From Coenobita brevimanus (lineage: Eukaryota > Arthropoda > Malacostraca > Decapoda > Coenobitidae): DNA of 64,000 nucleotides. Positions 1 through 10,195 of this stretch are shown one piece after another; position 1 is the first letter of the stretch; each line of letters begins with the position of its first letter. A program made the translations under genes and the position numbers. The notes beneath the pieces are model-generated. The model had not been told where the DNA came from. It did no database searches and saw only the letters and a program-made list of their open reading frames with translations. The stretch spans positions 1,867,501 to 1,931,500 of the forward strand of contig CM064713.1 of NCBI GenBank assembly GCA_032717465.1, written 5' to 3'.

Positions 1-214
1 GCAGTTTCCCTTAGTAGGCTATTAGACACTGGAACAGTTTCTGTGATGAATATTTTCTGTCAGTTTCATCATCAACAATTATATATGTCAGCACGAGTAA
101 CAGTTTTCACTGGTTGCTGTACGTCATTTTTCCAAATCATCACTTACTATTACCAGTACGTCTCAGCTACACCCCCAGTGTGCCAACCCTCACTCACCTG
201 TTGTCTGACAGGAA

Positions 215-715
215 CCTGTTCCCACCTTGACAGGTTTTCCCCTTTGGACCTATTTTCCCACATGGACATATTTCCTTCATTTATCAGTTTTGTTCATGGA
301 CATATATTCCATGTGGACCTGTTTCCCCAAAGACTTGTTTTTCCCATGGGCCTCATTTTTTTTTTTTTATTCCCGTGGTCCCATTTAGTTCTACCTATTT
401 TGTAGCATGAACCTATTTTCCCATGGCTCTGTCTTTCCTCCATGGACCCATTTTTCCTTCATTGGGCTGTATTCCCTCAATGGGCTATATTCCCTCCGAC
501 CCGTTTCCCCCCTTGGACGTATTTTCCCCATGGACCTGTTTTATCTGTGGACATATTTTTCCGTGTCGACCTGTGTTTTCCCCATTGCAAAACACTGAAT
601 CCGTGCATGGACCTTTTTTTACCCATTGGATCTTTATTCCCCCTTGGCCCATTTTCCCTGGGATATATTACTCATGGATCTGTGCACACCATGGACCTAT
701 TTTCCCTCTGTCCCC
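215..715. repeat. Degenerate minisatellite, unit about 21 bases
   Basis: A pyrimidine-rich block repeats variants of CCCATGGACCTATTTTCCC about twenty times with spacings of roughly 18 to 24 bases. Because the unit length is close to a multiple of three, several overlapping frames stay open and give proteins rich in Phe, Pro and Trp. These frames are a by-product of the repeat. Confidence 0.75.
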
Positions 716-1142
716 CCACCCACCCTGCCCACTTGCATACTTAATCATTTACCTCTCTCTTCCTGCCTACCCACCCATTTCTCTCACCCTGTGTACACCA
801 TCTACTTCTCTCACTATGGCTACCCCACCCACCCACCCAACTGCCCACCACCCTACTCACTCAGCCACCAAGTTCTCCAGGGTGACAGAAGTCGGAGGTC
901 AAATAATACTGCCCAGCAATAAAAGGGAGATAAAAATACACAATATTTGATTCAGAAAGGAGTCACATGCCAAAAGCCTTACCCAAAAGTCTGTTAACAT
1001 TTAGCTAACCCCTGATCTTTTGACCGTGATGTGTTTCAGTGCAGTAGAGTAGTTTGGCATTGGTTGTCGCCTTGGCTGGGGCAGGCTGAAGGAAAATTGC
1101 TAGAGTTTAGTGTTACCATAGGTAAAGTACAGTTCACTACAA
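716..1142. other. No supportable gene; pyrimidine-rich then unique sequence
   Basis: The first half is C/T-rich with CCCACC runs that trail off from the minisatellite. The second half looks like ordinary single-copy sequence. I see no exon matching the upstream part of TRIT1 here. Confidence 0.5.
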
Positions 1143-1303
1143 TGGATGGATTATTCCCCCGAGCTAGACCTAGATAGATCATATAGCCCTGCTAAGGTTA
1201 CAGGAGAGCATTACCCCTCCCAGCAAAGGCAGCCACCCGATCGCAGCGCAAACTGTCGACCTAGCGATCTAGTCACATGCTTTACCACTGAGCTACCTCG
1301 CTC
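1143..1303 (-). mobile_element. tRNA-derived SINE, family A, copy 1
   Basis: Read on the minus strand, the element opens with a tRNA-like head containing a good A box (TAGCTCAGTGGTAAAGC) and a decayed B box. It is followed by a body with CTCCTGTAACC, AGCAGGG and TAGCTCGGGGG. The same head and body, better preserved, occur on the + strand at 30372-30665, which identifies a dispersed family. The eroded B box makes it unlikely to be a working tRNA gene. Confidence 0.7.
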
Positions 1304-1609
1304 CGAATTCACTATGAAATAGGTATAGTATGAACAAAGATTAAGTAGCCCCAGCTATCTGATAGAGGAGGTGATGTAGTGGACTGTGTTTTAACTTTTT
1401 GAACATGGTTGGTGCTTTCTTATTTTTTATTTTATTCTTGCTACTTCCAGATGATGGTATTTAGCTTCAAGGAGGCTTGTGGACTGCAGGGGTTAGAGCC
1501 TTTCTTAAGTTTAATAAGTTGAATAGTAGCACCAGCAATTTTTTATTTTGATATCCTCACCCTGAAGTGGCTGTTATTATTAATATTATCATTATTGTTA
1601 TTATTATTG

Positions 1610-2113
1610 GTGAAAAAGATAACTAGATCTGATATGAGAGGCGTAAGGCTGAGAGGAAGACCACCAACAGGATGGATGGACAGTGTGAAGAGAGCGCTGG
1701 ATGCGAGAGGGATGTCTGTTGAGCAAGGAAGAGTGGCTGTGTGTGACAGAAATAAATGGAGAGAAATTGTGAATGAATAAGTGATGACGCAGCCCTGAGA
1801 GGATATTCTCCCGCATTTGGTCTGATCAGCTATTTCAGGTCAGGTGCGGGTAAGGGGATGGGTCTGTTATGATGTGGCAGGGATAAACCAGCTCTGCTGT
1901 CGGGCCCTGCTGCGGATGTCACTGATTGCATTGCGCAGTTGACCCTTGTGCGGTGTGGTGCGGTGAGGATCTGTCCGTTCTCCCCTTTGGGGCTAAGATG
2001 CGAATGAATGTGTTTGAATGGATGAGTAAATGGGGAGTGTGTCGTCCTGTCTTGGCTACCTCCCTTTCCTTGGGGGAAGCAGCCTAGGTATATAGATAGA
2101 TATATAGTTATTA

Positions 2114-2140
<27 letters not shown>
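1610..2140 (+). mobile_element. 3' end of a non-LTR retrotransposon (third LINE type)
   Basis: Positions 1634-1780 encode the C-terminal tail typical of LINE reverse transcriptase proteins: a RGRPPTGWMDSVKRAL segment, then DRNKWREIVNE and a stop. About 320 bases of 3' untranslated sequence follow and end at TATAGATAGATATATAG next to an (ATT)n tract. The wording of the tail differs from both the RTE and LINE2 tails in this window, so it is a separate element. The copy is 5'-truncated and the catalytic domain is missing. Confidence 0.65.
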
Positions 2141-2145
<5 letters not shown>

Positions 2146-2147
2146 TA
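2104..2147. repeat. (ATT)n microsatellite
   Basis: A run of TTATTATTATT follows the 3' end of the LINE fragment directly. It may be that element's tail. Confidence 0.8.
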
Positions 2148-2149
2148 AG

Positions 2150-2350
2150 GGGATGAAACTTTTTTGGCCAGGTAGAGAATGGTGAGTGAAAGACTAACCA
2201 GGAGAATGTATATGAGTGAAGTGGTAGGTGAGACTGAGGGTGAGTTGGAGGGATCTGGTGAAGCATGTGAATGAGGGTGGTGTGAGCTGGAGTTAAGCCA
2301 GCCTGATGACAGAGGAAAGGATGACAAGAGGCAGTTCTTTTGTGACCATG
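2150..2350 (+). pseudogene. Decayed RTE 3'-end remnant
   Basis: The line of codons around GTGAGTGAAAGACTAACCAGGAGAATGTATATG matches, with substitutions and stops, the last 60 or so codons of the RTE elements elsewhere in the window (the ERLTKRVYVSEV, RDGVERYMREGGVSW and FVCGHP tail). No intact frame remains. It lies about 80 bases before a TRIT1 exon. Confidence 0.55.
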
Positions 2351-2431
2351 CCTTCTGGAATTAGGGTGTAGATGAAACTGATACCACATTTGTCTGTTTC
2401 CTGCCACTAATCTGCCATCCCTTCCACACAG

Positions 2432-2576
2432 ATCACTGCAGGTGTGGGAACAGACTGGGACGCCCCACAGCATCCTCCTGGCCCAGCAACGACAGCAGGC
2501 ACGGGGGGAAGGTGGCACACTCGGGGGAGGCTTGCGCTTCCCCAACACCGCCATGTTCTGGGTCACATGTGATAAG
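2432..2576 (+). CDS. TRIT1: tRNA dimethylallyltransferase, internal exon a (first in window)
   Basis: TRIT1 transfers a dimethylallyl group from dimethylallyl diphosphate to adenosine 37 of certain cytosolic and mitochondrial tRNAs. The exon starts after the acceptor CTTCCACACAG. Its first base completes an Arg codon from an upstream exon outside the window. It then reads SLQVWEQTGTPHS, a basic Gln/Gly-rich stretch and FWVTCDK. This follows the order of the animal protein (SLQVFEETG, then LWLHADQ), where the segment follows the catalytic core. The match to exon b is gap-free if the exon ends at AAG 2574-2576, which places a GC rather than GT at the donor. The ATP/P-loop-like N-terminal half is absent from the window. 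Identity is confident; the exact 3' edge is slightly less so. Confidence 0.85.
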
Positions 2577-2582
2577 GCATGG
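2577..2582 (+). other. Probable GC-type splice donor of TRIT1
   Basis: The sequence at the exon edge is AAG then GCATGG. Ending the exon here makes the next exon follow in frame and in gap-free register with known TRIT1 proteins. The nearest GT, at GTGATA a few bases upstream, would drop three conserved positions and give a stop after joining. GC-AG introns are a known minor class and keep A at +3 and G at +5, as here. Confidence 0.6.
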
Positions 2583-2607
2583 CATCTGATTTTTACATCT
2601 GTCTATA

Positions 2608-2945
2608 ATCGGTGGAGGCCATGGCCGAATTTGTAGAGAGGTGGTCTGTAGTCCTAATGGACCCAGGCTTAAATCCTGACTGAGGCAGGGAACAGTTTGG
2701 GATTTGAATTTCATTAAATCACACTTTGCTGACCTTTCAGAAGACCCACTGACATGTCGTGAAAATGCCCCCACTAATACCAGTACACCAGTCATGAGAC
2801 AACTCTGGCATATGTTTAATATGGTCTGTGGGTGTTAGCATCGAAGTGGTGACATGTGAAGGTGTATTGTATGGAGAAGGACTACTGGGCCTTGGGAACT
2901 TACGTGAAGCCTGTGCCCAGAGCAAACCAAAAAAAAATAATAATA
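2608..2945 (+). mobile_element. tRNA-derived SINE, family B, copy 1
   Basis: The element has a tRNA-like head with a B-box relative (CAGGCTTAAATCC). A body follows with AACAGTTTGGGATTTGAATTTC, ACATGTCGTGAAAATGCCCC and GGTGTTAGC. It ends in an A-rich and (AAT)n tail. The body is shared with 28544-28880 and 59262-59565. The copy at 28.5 kb has the better B box (GGTTCAAATCC), which shows the tRNA origin. It lies in a TRIT1 intron in the sense direction. Confidence 0.75.
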
Positions 2946-3737
2946 ATAATAATAGAAACCTAAGGGAATAAAGATTATATCACCCTTTCCTCTGCCATCA
3001 GACTACCCTCCCTCCAAATCACACCATCCTCATTCATATACCTGTCTTCCCCATGTTTGATCACCCCTCCTGCTCTCCTCCTCCACCTCATGTTGTACAC
3101 ATGGTGAAAAATGTATCTCACATGATATCCTGAATGGATGCAAAATTCTTGATGCCCCTAGAAGGTTAATCTATGATCATCTGAATGTGCTTCTGATAAT
3201 ACTGATTAGGATTTATCTTATAAATCATATATTGCATCCCAGTGAGAGTAGGCTGCCAATATATAGGGTCAGTGGCCATTTTGCAGTAACCATTATCTGT
3301 AGTCTCAAATTCTTCATCAAGAGGATTATTCTTGTATTACTTCACAGTCCTTCAACCTTATTTACAGGAAGGTGGAGGGAGCTGGGAATATGTGCGGCTT
3401 GTGTGGGGATACTGTTCCCTTCAAGTATTAGTGCTACCATGATGAGGTGTCCTTTATTACCACTTGTCACATATACAACCAGAACGTAATTATGTAATCA
3501 AAAAGTCCAGAACTCCACATTTTTCTGCCATTTGCTGTGAGAGACAATGACATATGCCCGATAATGTGCTAGTGGATATTCCCATATTGCTTCCTTCTTA
3601 CCAGTTACATAGTGCAGTGTTTTGATAGGTATCTCTTACCAGTATGTTACATAGGATCCATGTATGACAAAATGACAGACTGAATAGTTAAGATGAAGTC
3701 TGATCCCTTCCACCCTTATGTTCGATCTGTTTTACAG
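2946..3737 (+). other. TRIT1 intron, no further feature
   Basis: A/T-rich sequence without a recognisable repeat or exon. An ATG at 3693 is in frame with exon b, but it sits upstream of the acceptor TTTTACAG and is not expected to be translated. Confidence 0.5.
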
Positions 3738-3992
3738 GACATACTGAATAATCGGCTGGATGACCGTGTAGATGACATGATTGAGCGAGGACTGGTGAAA
3801 GAGTTACTAGATTTCCATGCATCATATAATGCAAAACGCCTTGCCAACAACGAGTCAGCTGATTACACACAGGGTATCTTCCAGAGCATTGGGTTGAAGG
3901 AGTTCCACGAATACTTGTTGTTGGACGAAAAACAACGTGAAGAAGCACTTGGGAAGAAACTTTATGTACAAGGAGTGGGACTTATGAAACAG
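3738..3992 (+). CDS. TRIT1: tRNA dimethylallyltransferase, internal exon b
   Basis: This 85-codon exon lies between the acceptor TTTTACAG and the donor CAG/GTGAGT, and both edges are phase 0. It encodes RLDDRVDDMIERGLVKEL, then the conserved core GIFQSIGLKEFHEYL, and ends in GVGLMKQ. The pattern RVD-M-GL--EL followed by GI-QSIG-KEF is diagnostic of the MiaA/TRIT1 family and forms part of the tRNA-binding region. The matching animal segment has the same length apart from a few residues. A frame that starts at 3693 and runs past the donor is an artefact of ignoring the splice sites. A family D repeat begins about 50 bases after the donor. Confidence 0.9.
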
Positions 3993-4044
3993 GTGAGTGG
4001 TAATGAGTTGAAGTTGACTGGCAGTGCTGGAGAGGGATGCCTGC

Positions 4045-4260
4045 ATGTAGTGGCAGCACAATAACTGGTTGGCTGCACTCCCTGGTTATACAAATTTCCT
4101 GGTTATACAAATTTCCCTCAGTTCCCACTTTATCCCCCATGAGGAGGATGCTAGATTGCAGGAGAACAGCTTCAGCCTGTAGTCCACTGGGTTCACATTT
4201 CAATTGAACCTGTGCTGCTGCCGCCACTGTTGCTGCCACAGCGTGGTGGTGGTGGTGGTT
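4045..4260 (-). repeat. Dispersed repeat, family D, copy 1
   Basis: The block contains TCCCTGGTTATACAAATTTCC (partly doubled) and CAGTCCACTGGGTTCACATTTC, followed by CTGCTGCC runs. The same elements occur at 53375-53520 on the same strand and, inverted, at 9795-9950 and 25855-26060. The family is about 170 bases long with no coding capacity, and may be a SINE. Confidence 0.6.
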
Positions 4261-5389
4261 GATTGGTGACCATCCCATTGAGCCCAGGGACAACTTTTCC
4301 ATTTTGTCCTTTCTATTTCATAATGATTTTATGCAATGTAAGATAGATTTTTTGAACTGCAGGGGTTATATACAGCATTATGAACTCTTTCAGCATGAGA
4401 GCCAATTCTTAAGCTGCTTATAATCATCTGGTAACAGTAAAAATAAACTAATTCACATTGTAAAATGAATTGCATGTATGGAACAAGCTTATGATGAAAC
4501 ATTGGGATATTAGTTGGTAAATGGCCAGTTTAGGGACATAAATTGTTGTTGTTGCTACCTGTATTGTTGTTGTTTTGCTTTGATGGTTTGGTCACTCACA
4601 GAAAATGCTTAAGACTCTACCTCTGCCAAAGGTATAATCTGGATCATTGTGAAGCTAGAGGGAATGGAGGAATAGCTTATTTTTGTTAGAATATGAAGAT
4701 GATAGGTCAGTTAATTTTGTGCTGCCCCTTTTAGGTTCTTACTGTGTTGCTTGTTTATGGACCCTGCCTATCCAGTTTATAATAGCTGCATAGGGTTTAA
4801 GATGATATGATTAGGGTTAGCCCTGGCCCCAGAAAAGTGTATCCAATTTTTTCTGAAGATTCCTTACCCACGCAGTGAACCAGTTTTTAAAAATCCCAAT
4901 TATTTTGCATAACAACATGCAATAGTTGTTTATTCATTCGAAAAATAAACTCATTTTCTGTTTCCAGTTCTTGTTTAGCAAGCTCTATGTAACCACCCTT
5001 ATGAAAATCTAAAATGAAGAGCAAAGATTCATGTATAGATATATATTCTTTGTCTTTATTTTCATGTTAGAACAAAATACTCAGTTCCATTGTATCATTT
5101 TTACCATTTGGTTTTTCTTTCTCTTAAACAGATTAAAAACTCTAAAAACAGATTGAAAACTCTAAAAACTGTCACCTAAAATTATTTTTTATCACAATTG
5201 GCGATATTGGTGATCGGCAGTGTGATCCCTGTATGATGAAATTCTGCCATTGTGTTTCTGAAAACAGTTTGTATTATGTTCATCTTCTTTACTTCAATAG
5301 GTTTTCATGTTCATGGTGAAACACTTTGTAACTCTCATGCTTTTTTCATCTGTATATAGATAATTATAGATAAATATGTTTATTCTCAT
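4261..5389 (+). other. TRIT1 intron, no further feature
   Basis: A/T-rich single-copy-looking sequence. A short stretch near 4380-4450 resembles the roughly 120-base unit that builds the inverted arms at 24-27 and 48-51 kb. I see no exon. Confidence 0.45.
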
Positions 5390-5391
5390 CT

Positions 5392-5474
5392 TAAATGTCA
5401 GGATCAACATACCTAGTTTCGGGCTGTTACGCTTATGACGCAACACAGGATTAGATGATGGATGGGTGGATGAA
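5392..5474 (+). repeat. Family G repeat, 3' tail only
   Basis: The segment reads CATCTTAAATGTCAGGATCAAC, then GCTGTTACGCTTATG and GGATTAGATGATGGATGGG. This is the conserved 3' end of the (ATGG)n-tailed repeats found complete at 13.5-16.4 kb. Only the last 80 bases or so are present. Confidence 0.65.
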
Positions 5475-5504
5475 TAAGAGATGGTATGAAACACACAAAT
5501 GTGG

Positions 5505-5695
5505 ATGTTTATGTCTGTGAGGTGGAGTCAGGATTCTTGGGGTCTAAATGGTGAGAGATTAAGGGTGTGACCCAGTCAGTTGGCACTTTTTTTTTTTTTT
5601 TTTTTTTTTAAGGCACTGAATCCTACCTCGCTCTCTTCTTGAGTGGGAAAGGAGATATGGATGGTGATGATGATGATGATAATGATGATGTGATA
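5505..5695 (+). repeat. (GAT)n-tailed repeat, family E, copy 1
   Basis: The block has GAGGTGGAGTCAGGATTCTTG near its start, an interrupting poly(T) tract, then GAGTGGGAAAGGAGATATGGATGG and a (GATGAT)n tail. Related copies with the same GGGTGGGAAAGGAGGTC and GATGATGAT ending lie at 61885-62155 on + and 60110-60240 on -. The acidic frame encoded by the tail is an artefact. The copy ends about 45 bases before TRIT1 exon c. Confidence 0.5.
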
Positions 5696-5741
5696 AATTA
5701 TACAGCTTTTATCACTCTTCTGATGTATCCAAATTCTCCAG

Positions 5742-5813
5742 GCAACAAGACAGTACACCAGGAGGCAAGTAAGATGGATCAAGAATCGGTTTCTCCAGTC
5801 ACCGGGACGCAAG
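5742..5813 (+). CDS. TRIT1: tRNA dimethylallyltransferase, internal exon c (24 codons)
   Basis: A very small phase 0 exon lies between the acceptor AAATTCTCCAG and the donor AAG/GTAAAG. It encodes ATRQYTRRQVRWIKNRF followed by LQSPGRK. Together with the end of exon b it reproduces the conserved basic [20 protein letters not shown]-like helix of the family, which contacts the tRNA. The spacing to the VPPVYGL start of exon d is kept. A different frame of the same DNA gives an acidic ORF that has no support. Such a short exon is easy for automatic gene callers to miss. Confidence 0.88.
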
Positions 5814-7692
5814 GTAAAGCATTCCATCATAACAAGATTATTAAGTGTTTTAATGAGCAGTAGAGAGGCAGTGCATAAATTAATCATCTCACGGTCAGAA
5901 CATCTCTAGTGCTTTGTTCCAGCTAATGCCAGATAGTTTATTCAGCTGAAAATAAATTATAGAAACTCAGTAGAGTTATTGTTGGTGAACAGATTAATAA
6001 ATTATTGAGAAAATGAAAGCCAAATGAAAGTGCATGGATGGGAAAACACTATATACCAAATTGTACAAGTGAAGGTATATGCTGTATGGATTGAGTATGC
6101 ACAGGAGCATTCTCATGTATGTGCCTGTTTGGTACTGCTTGCTGAATCAGACTATTTATAGCCATCTACCCAAGTTTTTTCACAAGATTATTGATGCAGT
6201 TGCATATTACTTATCTGCAATACATTACATACAATCTCTGTAAATGATGTGAAGCATAGTACACTCTTAGCATATACTATAGTCAGTTGTTGTATTAAAA
6301 TCCCCATTTCACCTATTTATTCACATTGTAAGCATACTCAGAATAGAGCTGCCAAGTGCTTTTCCTTGCAACATGTTCCAGAGTTATGTAACTTTGTGAC
6401 ATCTGCAGTACAAACAAAACTCCAAAAAAAATATGTACAGGTACTGTTATTGTGTGCTCGAGGTGGAGCGAGGACTGTAGGGACTTGAATGATGTGTGAA
6501 TGACTGAGTTTCATTTCACTGGGCACGTATTTGTAGTTATCCCACTTCTGTACATTCTCTTTCACTTTCTGGATCCTACTTCATCCCAGCTTTAGATGGC
6601 AAGAGTTCACATTAATGATGTTGATATATTTACGTTTATTGTACGTCAGTTTATTTATAAGCTTTTTTGTTAATTTATTTATTGCAGTGGATGAATTTAT
6701 TAGTACAGCAAAATGCACCTGGAAAGGGCAGCAAACTTTAAATGTACTGTATAATTCTAGCATGCAGAATGAGCGTATTTCATAATATTATCCTTTGTCT
6801 TTAGTATGTTTAAAAGAACAGCATCTGTAGCATACACTAGGTGAAGCAAAAAGGTCTTACTGGCAGATGTGAGAGAGGTCAGTGTTGTGCTGTCAGTGTG
6901 ATCAACCATTTTAATAGATATAATACAAGATTCAGTCTATAAGAGGCTCTTTTAAATTAAATGCACACGATGTACATTAACCCCTTCATAATGTTGACCT
7001 GTTTCTTTAAAGCATTCTGTCTTTTGGCACTTGTCTTAACTTCCAGTATAGAGAAACATTAGGTGTACTATGGCCAACCTAAGTATGGTACAGTCCATTC
7101 ACTGTACATGAGAATTTGGGTGGTAGAATATGTCGCTCTCTAGAAATTTCGTTCTTGCAAATAACATACCTTAAGGGGAAAATTCTAATTGGTGGGGTGG
7201 CTGCCTCAAAAGTCACTCCCTTGGCTCCTAGTCTGTCATTTTGTTTATGTATAATGGGACTTTAAACACATGTACACAGCAGGTATATTCCACACCATAG
7301 CCCGTTACCTTATAATCCTTGAAAAAAAAAAAAAAAAAAAAGTGGCTTTGTGTAAACTAGGGGACTGTATACACCACATGAGATTGCCTTGGCTCAGCTG
7401 AGAGAAGCTGCACGGATGCCTGTTATGTCATATGGTGCACCGACATCATGACTGCATCACTTCCCTGCACGCTTTACAAGGGTCGGTTGCACTCTGCAGT
7501 GCAACAGCAGATTTGGCTCACTTTGCCGCCCTGATTTCGCATTTTCAAAACTAACTTGTGCACCACCGATTATTTAATTTTTCACCCCCAAGTCATGCTC
7601 TAGGCATTTTGCATAGTACAAACTCTCGTATTAAGTTAATGGACTGTATGTGAATTTCATTAAGAGGAAACATGGCATTATTTAATAGATTG
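5814..7692 (+). other. TRIT1 intron
   Basis: This stretch is mostly A/T-rich. Part of 5890-5960 resembles the roughly 120-base unit of the inverted arms, and 6455-6625 weakly resembles family E. A poly(A) run lies near 7321. I see no exon. Confidence 0.45.
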
Positions 7693-7719
7693 AATTAAGA
7701 TAAAAATGGTACATTACTA

Positions 7720-8090
7720 GTGAAGAAGGGAGAAAAAGTGAGCAGATGGAGAGAACAATTTAAGGAATTGTTGAACATACTGGATGGAAGTAATGTGAGT
7801 ATAAGTGGCTGGGGAATGGCTGGGAGAAGGAGGGAAGTGAGAAGACAGGAAGAAATCAGTAGGATAGAAGTTGTGGAAGCAATGAAGAAAGTCAAATTGG
7901 GGAAAGCCCCAGGAATTGATGGAGTGTGTGGTGAAATGCTGAAGCATGGGGGAGAGATAGTAGTAGAATGGATGTGGAAGATGTGTAGATTGGCCTGGGA
8001 GGAAGGTAGAGTCCCGGAGGATTGGAAGTCAGGTATAATTATTCCCTTGTACAAAGGAAAAGGGGAAAAAGAAGTGTGTGTGGTAATCAT
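7720..8090 (+). pseudogene. RTE copy A, start of reverse transcriptase region
   Basis: The frame encodes WREQFKELLN, then SISGWGMAGRRREVRRQEEIS, the RT block VKLGKAPGIDGVCGEMLKHGG, and DWKSGIIIPLYKGKGEKE. These are RT fingers motifs (GPDGI-like and the P-YKGKG block). Around 8080 the reading shifts frame through a small indel, and the rest of the RT continues in another frame. The protein is therefore broken in this copy. Confidence 0.75.
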
Positions 8091-9386
8091 AGGAGCATTT
8101 GTCTTCTTAGTATAATAGGAAAAGTGTATGGTAGGATACTTATTGACAGAGTTAGAGAAAGAACAGAGGAATTAGTTGGAGAAGAACAGGGACACTTTAG
8201 GAAGGGAAGAGGTTGTGTAGATCAGATATTCATTCTTAGGTCTTTAGAGGAAAAGTTTCTAGAGAAGGGAAAGAAGTTGCATGCGGCTTTCATGGATTTG
8301 GAGAAAGCATATGACAGGGTGGATAGACAAGGATTGTGGAAAGTACTAAGAATATATGGAGTAGATCAGAAGTTGTTGAATGCTGTGAAGAGTATGTATG
8401 ATGGTGCTAAGGCTGCAGTGCATGTGGATGGTGAACTAAGTGAATTTTTCTCTTTGAGGGTTGGGTTGAAACAGGGATGTGTCATGTCTCCATGGTTGTT
8501 CAATCTGTACATGGATGAGGTAATAAAAGAGGTACAAGGTAGGGTAGTGGATGTTGGAGTGGCCCTGGTGAGAGAGGATAGTGTTTGGAAACTCCCTGTA
8601 CTGTTGTTTGCAGATGATACTGTATTGTTGAGTGAAGATAAAGGGGAGATGCAAGGCTTGGTGGATGAGTTTGAGAGAGTGTGTAAGAAATGGAACCTAA
8701 AGGTGAATGTAGAGAAGAGTAAAGTGATGGTCTTTGAGAGAGGTGAAGTCAGTGAATGTACAGCGAGGTTGGATGGTGAGGAATTGGAAAATGTGAGTAC
8801 GTTTAAGCACTTGGGCAGTGTGATGAGTAAGGATGGAGGTTTGGAGGGTGAAGTGCTTGAAAGGGTACAGCAGGGAAGAAAGGTTGCTGGTTCTTTGAAA
8901 GCAGTGATAAGAAACAGGGAAGTGAGCATGGAAGTGAAAAAGTTACTACATGACAGTATTGTGATACCAACTCTAACGTATGTAAGTGAAGCTTGGATGT
9001 TGTTGGAAGGACACAAGTCAAGAGTGAGAGCAGTGGAAATGAGTTATTTAAGAGGAGCCTGTGGAGTCACATGGAGAGACAGTCTGACAAATGAGGATAT
9101 AAAGGAGCGTTGTGGTGTGGATGTGGATGTGATAGGAAGCGTTATGAGGAACACACTGAGGTGGTTTGGCCATGTGGAGAGGATGGAGGGTGAAAAACTG
9201 ACGAAGAGAGTGTATGTGAGTGAGGTGGAGGGGGGAAGAGGGAGAGGGAGGCCGAGGATGAGATGGAGGGATGGGGTGGAGAGGTATATGAGAGAGGGGG
9301 ATGTGAGTTGGGAGCAGGGCAGTGAAATGGCGGGGGACAAGGCGACGTGGAGGCGATTTGTTTGTGTCCACCCCAAACGGGATTGA
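8085..9386 (+). pseudogene. RTE copy A, reverse transcriptase core and C-terminal tail
   Basis: From NHRSICLLSIIGKVYGRIL the frame carries the RT domain: GQ-FRKGRGCVDQIF, FMDLEKAYDRVDR (first catalytic Asp region), GLKQGCVMSPWLFNLYMDE and the catalytic FADDTVLL with FADD at 8607-8618. Next comes the thumb segment KHLGSVMSKDGG. The tail follows with LTYVSEAWMLLEG, YLRGACGVTWRD, TLRWFGHVERM and the Arg-rich RGRPRMRWRDGVERYM. The annotated open frame starts at 8022, but its first 20 or so codons are out of register with the element. No 5' endonuclease is present, so this copy is dead on its own. Confidence 0.8.
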
Positions 9387-9621
9387 GGTGTCTGGGAATA
9401 GATAGATAGATAGAATTAATATTCATCTCCAGAGAACTTAATGACCTTTGGAGTGATATTTATTGCTGGAAGTGTTAGATTTGGCATTCATTATCCCTTT
9501 CACAGCTAAAAGTCCTCCTACAGCTGAGTATAGTGTCTGCAGAAAGCAAAGGTAACTAAAAAAAAGATACATCACGAGATTAAAATGATTAAGCCAACCT
9601 AATACAACACTCACATCCCAG

Positions 9622-9781
9622 GTGCCACCTGTGTATGGCCTGGATGGGACCGACCCTAAGCAATGGGTAGAGTGTGTGAGGGAGCTGGCATTTAAAGTGG
9701 TGGAGGCACTGCTGGAGGGAACACAGCCACTTCTTCAGCCTGTCAACCCTCCAGGGGGTAGTGAGCATACAGAGATCACTA
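9622..9781 (+). CDS. TRIT1: tRNA dimethylallyltransferase, internal exon d
   Basis: The exon begins after the acceptor CACATCCCAG in phase 0 and ends in phase 1 at ACTA before GTAAGT. It encodes VPPVYGLDGTDPKQWVECVRE, then FKVVEALLEGTQPLLQPVNPP. VPPVYGL--TD---W and the following helix are the conserved segment just before the zinc finger in animal TRIT1. The final single base joins the first two bases of exon e to make an Asn codon, which supports both edges. A family D repeat starts within about 15 bases of the donor. Confidence 0.9.
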
Positions 9782-9794
9782 GTAAGTTGTTTTA

Positions 9795-9950
9795 TCACTG
9801 TTGTGGCCCCAGCTCATCTAAATATAAACCTGGTGGACTGTAGGCTGTAATTCCCCTTTTCCTGCAGTCTGCCATCCTCCTCTCAAGGGATAGGGAGGGA
9901 GGTGAGGCATTTGTATACTGGCTTTGCTGCTTGAGTATATCATTGCCACC
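9795..9950 (+). repeat. Dispersed repeat, family D, copy 2
   Basis: The block reads GTGGCCCCAGCTCATCTAAA, AACCTGGTGGACTGTAGGCTG, CCTGCAGTCTGCCATCC and GGCATTTGTATACTGG. It is the inverted form of the repeat at 4045-4260 and 53375-53520. It begins almost at the 5' splice site of the preceding TRIT1 exon. Confidence 0.55.
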
Positions 9951-10195
9951 ACATAAAGGTCCCTCTTTCCATCATCATAAGTAAGGTCGCTGGTGGTCTA
10001 CGAGTTGTCTGTGTGTTAAATTCTTTTGTATCCTGATTGAGGGTAAACCTTTTCACCCCATTATCATGTCAAGAAAGAGGAGATAATGGTACAAAGAGTC
10101 ATGGTGATTCACACCTTTTTTTTAATCTGTGATGAACTCCTTGGAATATTCAGAGCTTCTTAGAGATCTATTCTATCTATCTATAGCCCGGCGCC

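Larger units (their letters stand above)
7693..9416 (+). mobile_element. RTE-type non-LTR retrotransposon, copy A, 5'-truncated
   Basis: The element begins in the linker between endonuclease and reverse transcriptase and runs through the complete RT and C-terminal tail. After the stop it ends in a short 3' region finishing with (TAGA)n, the usual tail of this element in the window. It lies in the sense direction in the intron between TRIT1 exons c and d. The same body occurs inverted at 10.17-13.35 kb and direct at 18.66-20.49 kb. A missing 5' half is typical of target-primed insertion. Confidence 0.85.

Noticed and set aside
43..950. Phe/Pro/Trp-rich frames near the window start
   Set aside because: They follow the roughly 21-base minisatellite; overlapping frames share the same repeated words.
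3693..3737. ATG at 3693 as the start of a protein
   Set aside because: It is upstream of a clear splice acceptor, and the codons between 3693 and 3737 do not match the family.
5639..5863. Acidic Asp-rich ORF on +
   Set aside because: It arises from a (GAT)n tail and then overlaps TRIT1 exon c in the wrong frame.
8366..9426. Minus-strand Ser/Pro/His-rich frames over RTE copy A (and similar ones over copies C and E)
   Set aside because: These are antisense shadows of the purine-rich reverse transcriptase coding strand.
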